From assembly GCF_019599265.1 (NCBI RefSeq), contig NZ_JAHZTC010000001.1:124001-188000 (forward strand): DNA of 64,000 nucleotides, in the 5' to 3' direction. Made by a program: the position numbers and the translations under genes. The notes beneath the pieces are model-generated. The model made no database searches, was not told where the DNA came from, and was given only the letters and a program-made list of their open reading frames with translations. Of the stretch, positions 44,304 to 55,042 are shown in pieces (the first letter of the stretch is position 1; every line of letters starts with the position of its first letter). This DNA comes from Pontibacter sp. HSC-14F20 (GTDB taxonomy: Bacteria > Bacteroidota > Bacteroidia > Cytophagales > Hymenobacteraceae).

Positions 44304-44996
44304 ATGAAAGTACTATTCGTTTTGACTTCACACGATCAATTAGGCGACACCGGCAAGAAGACCGGTTTCTGGGTAGAGGAATTTGCCGCCCCTTATTATA
44401 CGCTGGCAGATGCAGGCGTGAAGGTGGACCTCGCTTCCCCGAAAGGTGGTCAGCCCCCGATTGACCCGAAAAGCACAGAAAAAGATGCGCAAACCGAGGC
44501 AACCAGACGATTTTATGAAGACGACGATCTACAGCATACGCTCTCGCGCACCAAAAAACTGAGTGAAGTACGCGCTGATGATTACGATGCCATCTTCTTC
44601 CCGGGCGGCCACGGACCACTCTGGGACCTTGCCAACGACAAGGAATCTACCCGCCTGATCGAGGAATTTGCAAAACAGCAAAAGCCGGTGGCAGCTGTTT
44701 GCCATGGACCCGCTGCCCTGATGCAGGCCAAAGGCCCGGATGGAGAATCCCTTGTAAAAGGTAAAAAAGTGACGGGCTTTACCAATACCGAAGAGGAAGC
44801 TGTGCAATTGACCGATGTGGTGCCTTTTCTGGTCGAAGACCGCTATCAGGAACTGGGCGGCATCTACTCCAAAGCCGACGACTGGCAGCCATATGTGGTG
44901 ACTGACGGATTGCTGATCACTGGGCAGAATCCGGCATCTTCGGAACCAGCAGCAGAAGCCTTGCTTAAAATGCTTAAAAATGAGAAGGCGGCTTAA
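44304..44996 (+). CDS. DJ-1/PfpI family protein (Hsp31-like)
   Basis: A 230-residue protein of the type-1 glutamine amidotransferase fold. KVLFVLTSHDQLGDTGKKTGFWVEEFAAPYY, DYDAIFFPGGHGPLWDL and the nucleophile elbow KPVAAVCHGPAALMQAK (Cys-His) match the Hsp31/glyoxalase III-like group, as does FLVEDRYQELGGIYSK. Members act as glutathione-independent glyoxalase or deglycase; exact activity not readable. It lies just after the cysM remnant. Confidence 0.9.
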   Translation: MKVLFVLTSHDQLGDTGKKTGFWVEEFAAPYYTLADAGVKVDLASPKGGQPPIDPKSTEKDAQTEATRRFYEDDDLQHTLSRTKKLSEVRADDYDAIFFPGGHGPLWDLANDKESTRLIEEFAKQQKPVAAVCHGPAALMQAKGPDGESLVKGKKVTGFTNTEEEAVQLTDVVPFLVEDRYQELGGIYSKADDWQPYVVTDGLLITGQNPASSEPAAEALLKMLKNEKAA

Positions 44997-45036
44997 GCTC
45001 CCAGATTTCCGTATACCTGATTATCAGTGTAGCGTG

Positions 45037-45077
45037 AAAATCCCACCCAATCCGATTTGGAATAGGTGGGATTTTTA
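45037..45077 (+). terminator. Terminator of the DJ-1/PfpI gene
   Basis: AAAATCCCACC pairs with GGTGGGATTTT across a 17-base loop, with a T run. Exact TATACCTG copies lie on both sides (45012 and 45102). Confidence 0.85.
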
Positions 45078-45224
45078 TGTTAAGTATACTAGCTTGAACC
45101 GTATACCTGTCGTTGACTTTAGTTCTACCGGTATGTTTAGTAGTCTCCGGATTTGAAACAAACGAGCAGCTTTTGGGTAATTGATGTATATACATTAATT
45201 TGCAAGTGAACTAGAATTAGCCTT

Positions 45225-46079
45225 ATGCGAAATATAAAGAAATTACATAAAGCGGTGCACGCGCCCATGGGGGACCTGGTGACCTACCGCGCTATACCTA
45301 CGCACGAAGTAGAGTACATTGATCCGTTCCTTTTTCTGAATCACCACGGCCCGCAGGTATACAAGCCCGGCAACAGGGGGTTGCCTTTCGGTCCGCACCC
45401 GCACCGTGGCTTTGAAACGCTGACTTTTATTCTGGATGGTGACATTATGCACCAGGACACAGGCGGCGGGCAGGACATTATTGAAGCCGGTGGCGTGCAG
45501 TGGATGACGGCCGGCAGCGGCCTGATCCATGCGGAAATCTCGTCTGATAAATTCAAGCAGGAGGGAGGGCCTTTGGAGATTCTGCAACTGTGGTTCAACC
45601 TGCCTGCTCAACACAAAATGGCGGCGCCTAAGTATATCGGCCTCCAAAAAGATAAGATTCCGGTGGTGGAGCTCGACAATGGGAAGGTACGCGTCAATGT
45701 GATTTCCGGCAGTTGGGGAGAAGTGCAGGCACCTATCCAGAACCTGAGCGACATTCACATAGTGAGCATTGAGTTGCAGCAAGGCGGCGAATTTGTTTAT
45801 AATATACCTTCAGAGCGCAACATCTTCTTTTACGTAGTGCGCGGCAGTGTAAAAGTGAATGGTCAGGCAGCGGATAAACTTACCTTAGTTGAATTCGGAA
45901 ACGAGGGCAAGGAAGTGAAAGTCGAAGCGACCGAAGATGCCTTTATCCTGTTTGGTCATGCACATCCGTTTAACGAGCCGGTGGTATCGCACGGACCATT
46001 CGTGATGAACACCGAAGAGGAGATTCACCAGGCCTTCCGCGACTACCAGATGGGAAAAATGGGAACTTGGGAGAGTTGA
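45225..46079 (+). CDS. Pirin family protein
   Basis: A 284-residue bicupin. The N-terminal pirin metal site is seen in FLNHHGPQVYKPGNRGLPFGPHPHRGFETLTFILDG, followed by HQDTGGGQDIIEAGGVQWMTAGSGLIHAE. The C-terminal cupin ends FILFGHAHPFNEPVVSHGPFVMNTEEEI. Pirins bind iron; some have quercetinase activity and others regulatory roles. No neighbour narrows the function. Confidence 0.93.
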   Translation: MRNIKKLHKAVHAPMGDLVTYRAIPTHEVEYIDPFLFLNHHGPQVYKPGNRGLPFGPHPHRGFETLTFILDGDIMHQDTGGGQDIIEAGGVQWMTAGSGLIHAEISSDKFKQEGGPLEILQLWFNLPAQHKMAAPKYIGLQKDKIPVVELDNGKVRVNVISGSWGEVQAPIQNLSDIHIVSIELQQGGEFVYNIPSERNIFFYVVRGSVKVNGQAADKLTLVEFGNEGKEVKVEATEDAFILFGHAHPFNEPVVSHGPFVMNTEEEIHQAFRDYQMGKMGTWES

Positions 46080-46136
46080 AGAGTTAGAAAATTCAGGAGT
46101 TAGAAAGCTTAAAAATTTAACGCTTCGGTAGTAAGG

Positions 46137-46152
46137 ATAGGTCGTGACCTGT
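46137..46152. repeat. Palindrome ATAGGTCGTGACCTGT, relative of 13062-13077
   Basis: It differs from the 13-kb palindrome at two of sixteen positions. Flanks also agree partly (GTA-GG before, AATC and GCAGC after), supporting a dispersed repeat family. Confidence 0.6.
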
Positions 46153-46194
46153 GTAATCTTGCAGCAAATTTACATTAAAAAGGCACTTCAATAA

Positions 46195-46226
46195 AAAAGC
46201 TCTCTTCCGGTCAGGAAAGAGAGCTT
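46195..46226. terminator. Terminator between pirin and pseudouridine synthase genes
   Basis: AAAAAGCTCTCTT pairs with AAGAGAGCTTTT across a short loop; bidirectional in form between convergent genes. CAGGTATAG begins three bases later, at 46229. Confidence 0.88.
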
Positions 46227-46265
46227 TTCAGGTATAGCATCAGCTATTTCATTACGATTGAGTGC

Positions 46266-47381
46266 TTATCTGCCGCGCTTCGGACCACCTTTGGATGCAT
46301 CCCCTCGCTTTCCGCCGCTTTTCGGAGCTGCACTTCTGCCGGCTGCTGGTTTTGGTGCCGCTTTAAAGCTACCACCTCGTGAGCTCGAGCTCTTGCCCGG
46401 GCTGCCGGCGCCGTCTCTATAAGTACTTGTTTTTCTAGAATCGGCACCATCTTTCGGAGCACCTGATCTTTTGGTGAACTCGCTTCCTTTTGTTGATGAT
46501 CCGGGTTTGGCGCTTCTTGCCGGACCTTTGCCTGAACCAGTTCTGGAAGGCGCACCAGAAGCACTTCGTTTAGGAGGATAACTTCCAGCGCCACTTCTCT
46601 CTCCGGATCGTTCGCCACGAGCTGGTCGGTCATAGTTACTATCGGAGGTTTTGCGGCTGCTGGTTCCCTTGCCACCAGGTACCAGGCTGGTCAGGCTGTT
46701 CACTTCCTGTGGTGTCAGCACACGCCAATGGCCAGAAGGTAATTTAGTTAAGGAAAATTCACCGAAACGAACGCGTTGCAAGTGTACTACCTTATACCCC
46801 AGGCTCTCGCACATGCGCTTCAGGTAGTGGTCCGTGCCCGGCTTTAAGATAATGCGGAAGCGGGTCTGTGTTTCTTTTGACACGGCGTTGTTTACACGCT
46901 CTTCGCCAGGTATAGGAGCACCGCCACCGCTCATCTTCTGCAGAAAATCAGCTGTGATCATTTTGTCAACGGTCACCACATATTCCTTCTCAAATTTGTT
47001 GTCGGCACGCTTCACGCCACGCACAAAATCACCGTCGTTACTCAGGAAAATAATGCCTTCTGCCTCACGTTCCAGCATGGCTGTCGGCTCCAGCGTAGCC
47101 GGAAAATTAATGGCCCGCACCACGTTATCGCGCACCGCCATATCAGAAGTGGCCGACATGTTGGCCGGTTTGTTGAAGATCAGGTATACGGGCTGTTCCT
47201 GTTTCACGCGCAGCATCTCGTCGTCGATGCGTACCTTGTCTTTGGGCGTTACTTTCATGCCCGGGTCGGTCGGTATCTTCCCGTTCACCGTCACACGGCC
47301 CTGTTCTATCAGCTCGTCTGCATCGCGGCGGGAACAGAAGCCCGAGTCGCTGATGAATTTATTCAGTCTTTTTGGTTCCAT
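46266..47381 (-). CDS. RsuA/RluF-family pseudouridine synthase homologue, catalytic Asp replaced by Glu
   Basis: A 371-residue protein from ATG 47381. The S4 RNA-binding domain is MEPKRLNKFISDSGFCSRRDADELIEQGRVTVNG. The synthase domain resembles RluF (23S rRNA U2604): VYLIFNKPANMSATSD, and in place of the usual GRLDxxSxGL motif there is AMLEREAEGIIFLSNDGD. The position of the catalytic Asp is Glu 104. FEKEYVVTVDK, YLKRMCESLGYKVVHLQRVRFGEFSL and LPSGHWRVLT are normal. The last 130 residues are a Ser/Gly/Lys/Arg/Pro-rich tail. It may be inactive on RNA or altered; see findings. Confidence 0.88.
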   Translation of the reverse strand: MEPKRLNKFISDSGFCSRRDADELIEQGRVTVNGKIPTDPGMKVTPKDKVRIDDEMLRVKQEQPVYLIFNKPANMSATSDMAVRDNVVRAINFPATLEPTAMLEREAEGIIFLSNDGDFVRGVKRADNKFEKEYVVTVDKMITADFLQKMSGGGAPIPGEERVNNAVSKETQTRFRIILKPGTDHYLKRMCESLGYKVVHLQRVRFGEFSLTKLPSGHWRVLTPQEVNSLTSLVPGGKGTSSRKTSDSNYDRPARGERSGERSGAGSYPPKRSASGAPSRTGSGKGPARSAKPGSSTKGSEFTKRSGAPKDGADSRKTSTYRDGAGSPGKSSSSRGGSFKAAPKPAAGRSAAPKSGGKRGDASKGGPKRGR

Positions 47382-47525
47382 GTTGTTTGAGACGTTTGTG
47401 TAAGCCTTCGTCAGCACAATTATCTACGCCAATCCTATAATAAGAAGCAAAATTACGGGAAAATATAGGTTTATCTACTTCTTAAGCTTAACCAATCGAT
47501 TTCTTTACGCGCATCACTTCACGCA

Positions 47526-48866
47526 CTACTCATTTTCGAAGGCGTAGGGAGCCTGCCTCATGGAAGCAACATAGCCGATCAGACCACCCACCAGTGCCGG
47601 AATAACCCAGCCCATACCTAGGCTATAGAATGGCAGGTAGCTCGCGAATACGTCGCTGATGCCCAATTCAAATCCTGCAGCGCTCAAGCCTTCTACTATG
47701 CTTACAACACTTGTCAGCAGCACCGACCAGGTATAGACAGCGTTCCTGCCGCGGAGCAGGGAACCGATTAAAGTCAGCGCGATCAGCACGATTACGATCG
47801 GGTAGATAGCCACCAGCACAGGTATAGAAAAAGAGATGATCTGGGTCAGACCAACATTTGATATAAGGGCACTGATCAGCGTTAAACCTAACACATACTT
47901 ATTGTAAGAAATAGAAGGACGCAGCTTGTTGAAGAAGCTGGCGCAGGCTACAACCAAGCCGATGCTCGTGGTAAGGCAGGCGAAAATAATAGCAATACTC
48001 AGGATCAGGCTACCCGATACACCGAACTGCAGGTTAGAAATCTGGCTTATGATAAGCCCTCCGTTTTCGAGATGGCCGAGCGCCTGCACACTTGTGGCAC
48101 CTGAGTAGGCCAATCCGACATAGACCAGACCCAAACCGGCAGCCGCAATGAGACCCGCCGTGGTACAGACTTTCGCAATTTGCCTCGGGCTGTCAACTCC
48201 CTTGGAACGGATAGCGTTGATCACGATTAGTCCAAAAACAAAGGAGCCAATGGTATCCATGGTCAGGTATCCTTCCTGAAAGCCCTTGAAGAAAGGAGCC
48301 GCCTTGTAAGCTGCAAGCGGAGCAGTAATTTCACCCAGTGGAGAAAAAATGTTAATTGCCAGCAGAAGTGTCAGGATAATCAGTAGCACTGGTGTCAGGA
48401 CCTTGCCGATGGTGTCCACCACCTTACCAGGATTCAGCGCCAGGAAATAGGTAACTACAAAGAAAACAATTGAATACAGTCCCATGGCCCAGGGAGAGGT
48501 TTTCAGGTCTTCAGACAAAAACGGAGCAATCCCGATTTCATACGATACTGTGCCGGTACGAGGAACCGCAAACAAGGGCCCGATGGTCAGATAGATCACA
48601 ACCGGGAAAAGGAGCCCAAAAATAGGATGCACCTTGGCTGAAATAGACTGTACGTCTTCGTTTTTAGAGATGCCAATTGCAATAACGCCTAGCAGGGGAA
48701 GCCCCACGCCCGTCATCAGAAAGCCGATAATGGCAGGTATAAGTTCAGTGCCAGCTGCCTGGCCCAATGACAAAGGAAAAATGAGGTTGCCAGCGCCGAA
48801 GAAAATGGCAAATAGCATTAGGCCAATGAAAAATGTTTCTTTAAAAGAGATGCTTCTAACTTTCAC
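47526..48866 (-). CDS. brnQ: Branched-chain amino acid : cation symporter
   Basis: A 446-residue inner-membrane carrier with about twelve helices. The start FKETFFIGLMLFAIFFGAGNLIFPLSLGQAAG and VYLTIGPLFAVPRTGTVSYEIGIAPFL are signatures of the LIVCS family (BrnQ), which imports Leu, Ile and Val with sodium or protons. Complete at the normal length. Stands alone on its strand. Confidence 0.95.
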   Translation of the reverse strand: MKVRSISFKETFFIGLMLFAIFFGAGNLIFPLSLGQAAGTELIPAIIGFLMTGVGLPLLGVIAIGISKNEDVQSISAKVHPIFGLLFPVVIYLTIGPLFAVPRTGTVSYEIGIAPFLSEDLKTSPWAMGLYSIVFFVVTYFLALNPGKVVDTIGKVLTPVLLIILTLLLAINIFSPLGEITAPLAAYKAAPFFKGFQEGYLTMDTIGSFVFGLIVINAIRSKGVDSPRQIAKVCTTAGLIAAAGLGLVYVGLAYSGATSVQALGHLENGGLIISQISNLQFGVSGSLILSIAIIFACLTTSIGLVVACASFFNKLRPSISYNKYVLGLTLISALISNVGLTQIISFSIPVLVAIYPIVIVLIALTLIGSLLRGRNAVYTWSVLLTSVVSIVEGLSAAGFELGISDVFASYLPFYSLGMGWVIPALVGGLIGYVASMRQAPYAFENE

Positions 48867-49366
48867 AATAATGTTTGCTCGGTGGGAGAATGTATTTAAC
48901 TGTTATGCAAGTAAATATCCAAACGGTCAAAATCCTACATTTATCTTGTGTTTAGTAACGAACAGCCTGATTCCTGCCTTTCTGAACTATGGAAATTCAG
49001 GACCTGGAAGTATTGTTCTATAATTAAGGCCTTTCTATATTTCAGTTCAAGAACTGGTGATTTTTGGTATTTAACCTACATGAATAGACTTTTACTACTG
49101 CCTTTATTTTCCTTCCCTATACCTGCATGTGCATATACAATGGGGGTATCAGGTTTGAATAATGGGAGGAATAGTATTGAAGATCACATCATTGATAAAG
49201 ACGGCAACATTATTTAAGGTGGACATTTTCTTTAAATGAAGAACAGATTGATTATGTGATGTTTAATTAGCCACTAGGCCAACGCCTAAACCTGTGCAGC
49301 GCAGGTTTGAAACCATTTTAGTCCGGCCAACCTTATATAAGCAATCACCCGAAGCAACCACTCATT
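48867..49366. other. Intergenic region with one doubtful small ORF
   Basis: About 500 bp between brnQ and the 88-codon gene. It contains one exact TATACCTG (49118), which lies inside the small ORF at 49080. Nothing else recognisable. Confidence 0.45.
49080..49217 (+). CDS. Possible small exported peptide (45 aa)
   Basis: MNRLLLLPLFSFPIPACAYT is a plausible signal peptide or lipobox-like start, followed by MGVSGLNNGRNSIEDHIIDKDGNII and a TAA. No family is recognised and no ribosome-binding site is evident. It may be real or a gene remnant. Confidence 0.3.
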   Translation: MNRLLLLPLFSFPIPACAYTMGVSGLNNGRNSIEDHIIDKDGNII

Positions 49367-49633
49367 ATGCTGGAATACTCTATGTTCGAAAGGCTCCCTT
49401 ACCGGAGCCAGCGCGAAGCCCTGAAAAAAGAAGGTACGCTCATTGCGCAACGCCAGGTGAACGGGTATACGATCCTGCTCTACATTTTGGGGCACACCTT
49501 CGTGGAGGTATGGACGGGCGCAGAGGCAGAGGTGGTGAGTACGTTTAAGAAATCCGCAAATGCGATGGCTGTATTAGAGCCTTACATTGAAGCAATGGAG
49601 ACGGTAGATTGGTTGGGCGAGAACGAGATTTGA
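49367..49633 (+). CDS. Small conserved hypothetical protein (88 aa)
   Basis: Starts at ATG 49367 (MLEYSMFERLPYRSQREALKKEGTLIAQRQVNGYTILLYILGHTFVEVWTGAEAEVVSTFKKS). The alternating hydrophobic/charged pattern, VNGYTILLYILGHTFVEVWTGAE, suggests a small beta-sheet followed by a helix. I recognise the type as a cytophagalean hypothetical but no function. A terminator follows at once, which supports it being expressed. Confidence 0.65.
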   Translation: MLEYSMFERLPYRSQREALKKEGTLIAQRQVNGYTILLYILGHTFVEVWTGAEAEVVSTFKKSANAMAVLEPYIEAMETVDWLGENEI

Positions 49634-49667
49634 CCACGCCAAGTGTAAAAAGCACTTGTTTAAAATA

Positions 49668-49698
49668 GAAAGGGAAGGCATGAAGCCTTCCCTTTTTT
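49668..49698. terminator. Terminator between the 88-aa gene and the flavin monooxygenase
   Basis: AAAGGGAAGGC and GCCTTCCCTTT form a perfect 11-bp stem with a five-base loop, T run after. Located between convergent genes. Confidence 0.92.
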
Positions 49699-49723
49699 GT
49701 TTCAGAATGCGGTATACTTTAAG

Positions 49724-51745
<2,022 letters not shown>

Positions 51746-51779
51746 AAAACCGCTCCTCCATCGTGAAGGGGCGGTTTGC
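51746..51779 (-). terminator. Terminator of the second metalloprotease gene
   Basis: AAACCGCTCCT and AGGGGCGGTTT form a stem with one wobble pair. A poly-A run precedes, which is the T run for minus-strand transcription. TATACCTG and CTATACCTT follow immediately at 51781-51799, between it and the stop. Confidence 0.85.
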
Positions 51780-51805
51780 TTATACCTGTATCTATACCTT
51801 GATAT

Positions 51806-54241
51806 TTACTCACATCCAATATACTCTCCACTTCCAATTGGAGCACCAGGAGGCAGGTTCAGCATTTTAGCCGGCTTCACTTCCTCCGGTTTTTCCATAC
51901 GGGCTAGTGCGAAATCCAGATGTGCTTTGTAGCCGGTATCGCGTGTTCGCTTGGCCTGACTGGTAGCATGTTGCTTGATGTCGGCAAGTGCACTTGTGGC
52001 AATGGCGCGTGCCTGGTAAGAGGCGTTTTCGTCTTGTGCAAGGGCCATCAGGTGGGTAAGCACCACCTGCTCAGTTTGTAGTTGCACTTGTGCGGCCAGT
52101 CCGTTCTGGCGTCTGCTTTTCCAGGTGTTTTCTATTAATTGACTGGTGACATCCTGCAGACTGAGCGTATTATAACGAGCGCCAAACTCTACCAACCGCG
52201 TAGCTCGCTGCGGATGTAGCAAAAAGGAAAGCGAGAACTCTGCAGATGCCTGTGCAGCCGCCAATGGATCGAAGGTGAGGCCGGTTCTTTTGGTGAATAG
52301 CTCCCGGTTGTTGCCCAGACCCGGCGCACGTGGAGGTATCAGCGCAATGATGTTTTCGGGCAGGGTGAGCACTTCCGGTGAAATTGTAAGAAGCATGGCA
52401 TCGAGGGCTTTTTGTTGCTCTCTTTTATCGAGCACTTCGGTTACTGTTTGCTTGTCGCCGCGCAGGGCGTAGGTATAGCGCATGCCGCCGATCAGCTTGG
52501 CTGCCGCCTCGGTCTGGTAACGGTGGAAGTTATAGATCGGCACCAATACATCCTCCAGCATACCCATCGGCGCATTGGTTTTTATGTTCTTTTCAGAGAA
52601 GTTCTGCAGGGCTTTGCGGCGTACGTCGAGCACACGCATCAGTTCATCGCTTGCATTCGTGCCATTGTCCCAAAGGTGGGCGGTAGGGTGGGCGCCACCG
52701 GGAGCGCGGGCATCTGTGTCTGAAATAAAAGTCAAACCCTGGGCGCGACCCTGTGCCAGCAGCTCATTCAGCGCTTTCTTTTCGTCAGTTCCTTTCGGAA
52801 AGTGCTGGTAACCATAAGTGATGGCCAATTTATCCCACTCACCAATAGTGGTGCCATAGGCATTGCTGATGTTGATCTTGCCGGCTCTGTCCAGTTGTAC
52901 CTGCGGGTGCGGGTAGTCCATCACGGAGGCGTTGTTGTTGGCGTCGTAGTTGTGCATGATGCCCAGCGTATGGCCCAGTTCGTGCGCCGATAGCTGCCTG
53001 ATGCGGGCCAATGCCATCTCCATCATAGCTTTGTTCTCCGGTTTTCCATCTTCATAAGGCGCCAGCAACCCTTCGGCAATCAGGTAATCCTGACGTACGC
53101 GCAACGAGCCCAGCGACACGTGCCCTTTGATAATCTCACCGGTACGCGGATCTATAACAGAAGCGCCGTAAGACCAGCCGCGGGTACTGCGGTGCACCCA
53201 CTGAATCATGTTGTAGCGCACGTCCATTGGATCGGCTGTATCAGGCAACACCTCCACCCGGAAGGCATCCTGATACCCGGCAGCCTCAAAAGCCTGGTTC
53301 CACCAGCGGGCTCCGTCTAGCAGGGCGGAGAGGATCGGCTCCGGCGCGCCATTGTCTACGTAGTACACGATCGGCTTCACCGCTTCCGATACCTTGGCAG
53401 AAGGGTTCTTTTTTTGCAGACGGTGACGGGCAATGTAACGCTTTTCAATGTTTTCGTTTACCGGCGTGGCATAGTCGAAGTAGGAGATGCCGAAGTAGCC
53501 GGCTCGCGGATCAGCCTCACGTGGGGTATAGTTATTGTCCGGCAATTCAATGAAAGAATGATGCTGGCGAAGGGTAACGGCCTGCGGGTTGGGAGCCACG
53601 CTGCGCACAATAAAACCGCCGTTGTCGCTCGTAAAAGTAAGGGTGGATTCGAACTCGGTGTTTTTGGGGAAGTTTTTGGTGCGTGGCAGGTATAGCGCCG
53701 AGCGGCTGGCATCGAGGCGGTAAGTGCCCTGACCTGCCCGCCGGATGCTCCCGATGGCGTCGTGCGCATCTTGCAGTAGAAAATCAGTCGCGTCTACCAG
53801 CACCCGCTTTCCATCCGCGGCTTCAGCTTTAAACCCCCAAAGTACCGACTGTGCGAAAGACTCTTCCACAGCGCGGGCTTCGTTCTGGTTATCAGTGATG
53901 GCTCTGTAGCGCAGGTTTGGCTGCACGAGGAGTATTTTGGGTCCCACTTTTTTGAAGGACACAATGCGCTCGCCTCCCAATTGTCCGCGGTCGAGCCCGA
54001 TATCGTTGGAGCCAAGACCACCCGGCAGGGAGTTTACATACAGAAAATCATAGTCGAGCTTGTCGATCTCAAGCCATATTTTACCGCTTTGCTCATCCCA
54101 ATAGAAGGGGAAAAAGCCATTGAATTTTTTCATTCCCGCAGTTTTGGAGACAATGCTGGGAAGTGATTGTGCTGTAGTGCTGCCCAAAGCTAAAAGCGGG
54201 AGGAGCAGGAGGAGAATCAGTTTTTTGCAAGTCGATGTCAT
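51806..54241 (-). CDS. Secreted zinc-dependent metalloprotease, paralogue of 38145-40652
   Basis: An 811-residue protein; ATG 54241 starts a clear signal peptide (MTSTCKKLILLLLLPLLALGSTTAQ), whereas the longer open frame adds 29 residues without signal character. DUF5118/DUF5117-type N-terminal region (SKTAGMKKFNGFFPFYWDEQSGKIWLEI, GLDRGQLGGERIVSFKKVG); catalytic RQLSAHELGHTLGIMHNYDANNNASVMDYPHPQV with the HExxHxxGxxH zinc motif and Met-turn. Shares the layout PIVYYVDNGAPEP.../PIVYYIDPATP with the paralogue but lacks its Lys-rich linker. Confidence 0.92.
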   Translation of the reverse strand: MTSTCKKLILLLLLPLLALGSTTAQSLPSIVSKTAGMKKFNGFFPFYWDEQSGKIWLEIDKLDYDFLYVNSLPGGLGSNDIGLDRGQLGGERIVSFKKVGPKILLVQPNLRYRAITDNQNEARAVEESFAQSVLWGFKAEAADGKRVLVDATDFLLQDAHDAIGSIRRAGQGTYRLDASRSALYLPRTKNFPKNTEFESTLTFTSDNGGFIVRSVAPNPQAVTLRQHHSFIELPDNNYTPREADPRAGYFGISYFDYATPVNENIEKRYIARHRLQKKNPSAKVSEAVKPIVYYVDNGAPEPILSALLDGARWWNQAFEAAGYQDAFRVEVLPDTADPMDVRYNMIQWVHRSTRGWSYGASVIDPRTGEIIKGHVSLGSLRVRQDYLIAEGLLAPYEDGKPENKAMMEMALARIRQLSAHELGHTLGIMHNYDANNNASVMDYPHPQVQLDRAGKINISNAYGTTIGEWDKLAITYGYQHFPKGTDEKKALNELLAQGRAQGLTFISDTDARAPGGAHPTAHLWDNGTNASDELMRVLDVRRKALQNFSEKNIKTNAPMGMLEDVLVPIYNFHRYQTEAAAKLIGGMRYTYALRGDKQTVTEVLDKREQQKALDAMLLTISPEVLTLPENIIALIPPRAPGLGNNRELFTKRTGLTFDPLAAAQASAEFSLSFLLHPQRATRLVEFGARYNTLSLQDVTSQLIENTWKSRRQNGLAAQVQLQTEQVVLTHLMALAQDENASYQARAIATSALADIKQHATSQAKRTRDTGYKAHLDFALARMEKPEEVKPAKMLNLPPGAPIGSGEYIGCE

Positions 54242-54432
54242 AGAGTCAGGTATAGGGTGATGTCGTGTATGCAGGCTTAAGTTACACATTTCAATCATAG
54301 GATACCGATAATATAGTGTAAATTGCATTAAACGATAACCTGATCTGAAACATAAAACTTTAAGAGCTCAGGTCAGTACATATTCTCTAAGTGCTCTTTG
54401 AGTAAAATCAGTAGAAACAAATAATTATCCCT

Positions 54433-54957
54433 ATGAAAAAGATATTGATGGCCATCTCAGCCTTCGCGCTTCTGACCGCCTGCGGCAACGAACAGAAATC
54501 AGAGTATGAGCGCTACTACGACAGCGATTATCAGCCTGATACCACGGCTGTTGCCTCACGTCCGCAACCGCCACGTCCGGCCACGACGCCACCTGACAAC
54601 GCTGCTACAGAAAATGTACAGACTAATCCTGCTGACACACCAACGGGAACTGGAACTACGGAAGCAGCCGGGCAGCAAAAAGAAGCACTCGCCGGCCAGT
54701 ATGCGAAAGGCGAAAAACTGATTGCCGGATCTGACTGCCTGGCCTGCCACAAAGTGGATCAGAAAGTAGTGGGTCCTTCGTATGAAGAAGTGGCGCAAAA
54801 GTATGAAATGAATGATAAGAACTTAGGCTACCTGGCGGGCAAGATCATCAAGGGTGGTGCCGGCGTATGGGGACAGATCCCGATGCCACCGCATCCGAAC
54901 CTGAGCGAAGCCGACGCGAAAGAAATGTCGCGTTACATTTTGTCGCTAGGCAAATAG
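54433..54957 (+). CDS. Lipoprotein c-type cytochrome
   Basis: A 174-residue protein with lipobox Cys 17 (MKKILMAISAFALLTAC). A Pro/Thr/Ala-rich tether of about 65 residues follows, then one class I cytochrome c domain: haem site CLACH (about 102-106), KVVGPSYEEVAQKY, and the axial Met in GQIPMPPHPNLSEADAKEMSRYILSL (about 151). It carries electrons on the periplasmic side of a membrane. No oxidase genes adjoin, so its partner is unknown. Confidence 0.93.
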   Translation: MKKILMAISAFALLTACGNEQKSEYERYYDSDYQPDTTAVASRPQPPRPATTPPDNAATENVQTNPADTPTGTGTTEAAGQQKEALAGQYAKGEKLIAGSDCLACHKVDQKVVGPSYEEVAQKYEMNDKNLGYLAGKIIKGGAGVWGQIPMPPHPNLSEADAKEMSRYILSLGK

Positions 54958-54967
54958 ACAGTCTTAG

Positions 54968-55013
54968 AAAAGCTGTTCCCGGTACCCATACAGGTATAGG
55001 AGCAGCTTTTTTT
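54968..55013 (+). terminator. Terminator of the cytochrome gene, with the dispersed motif in its loop
   Basis: AAAGCTGTTCC and GGAGCAGCTTT pair (one wobble), followed by seven T. The loop contains CAGGTATAG (54991-54999). Confidence 0.8.
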
Positions 55014-55042
55014 ATACCTTAACCAAAGCAAGCCAACACACC

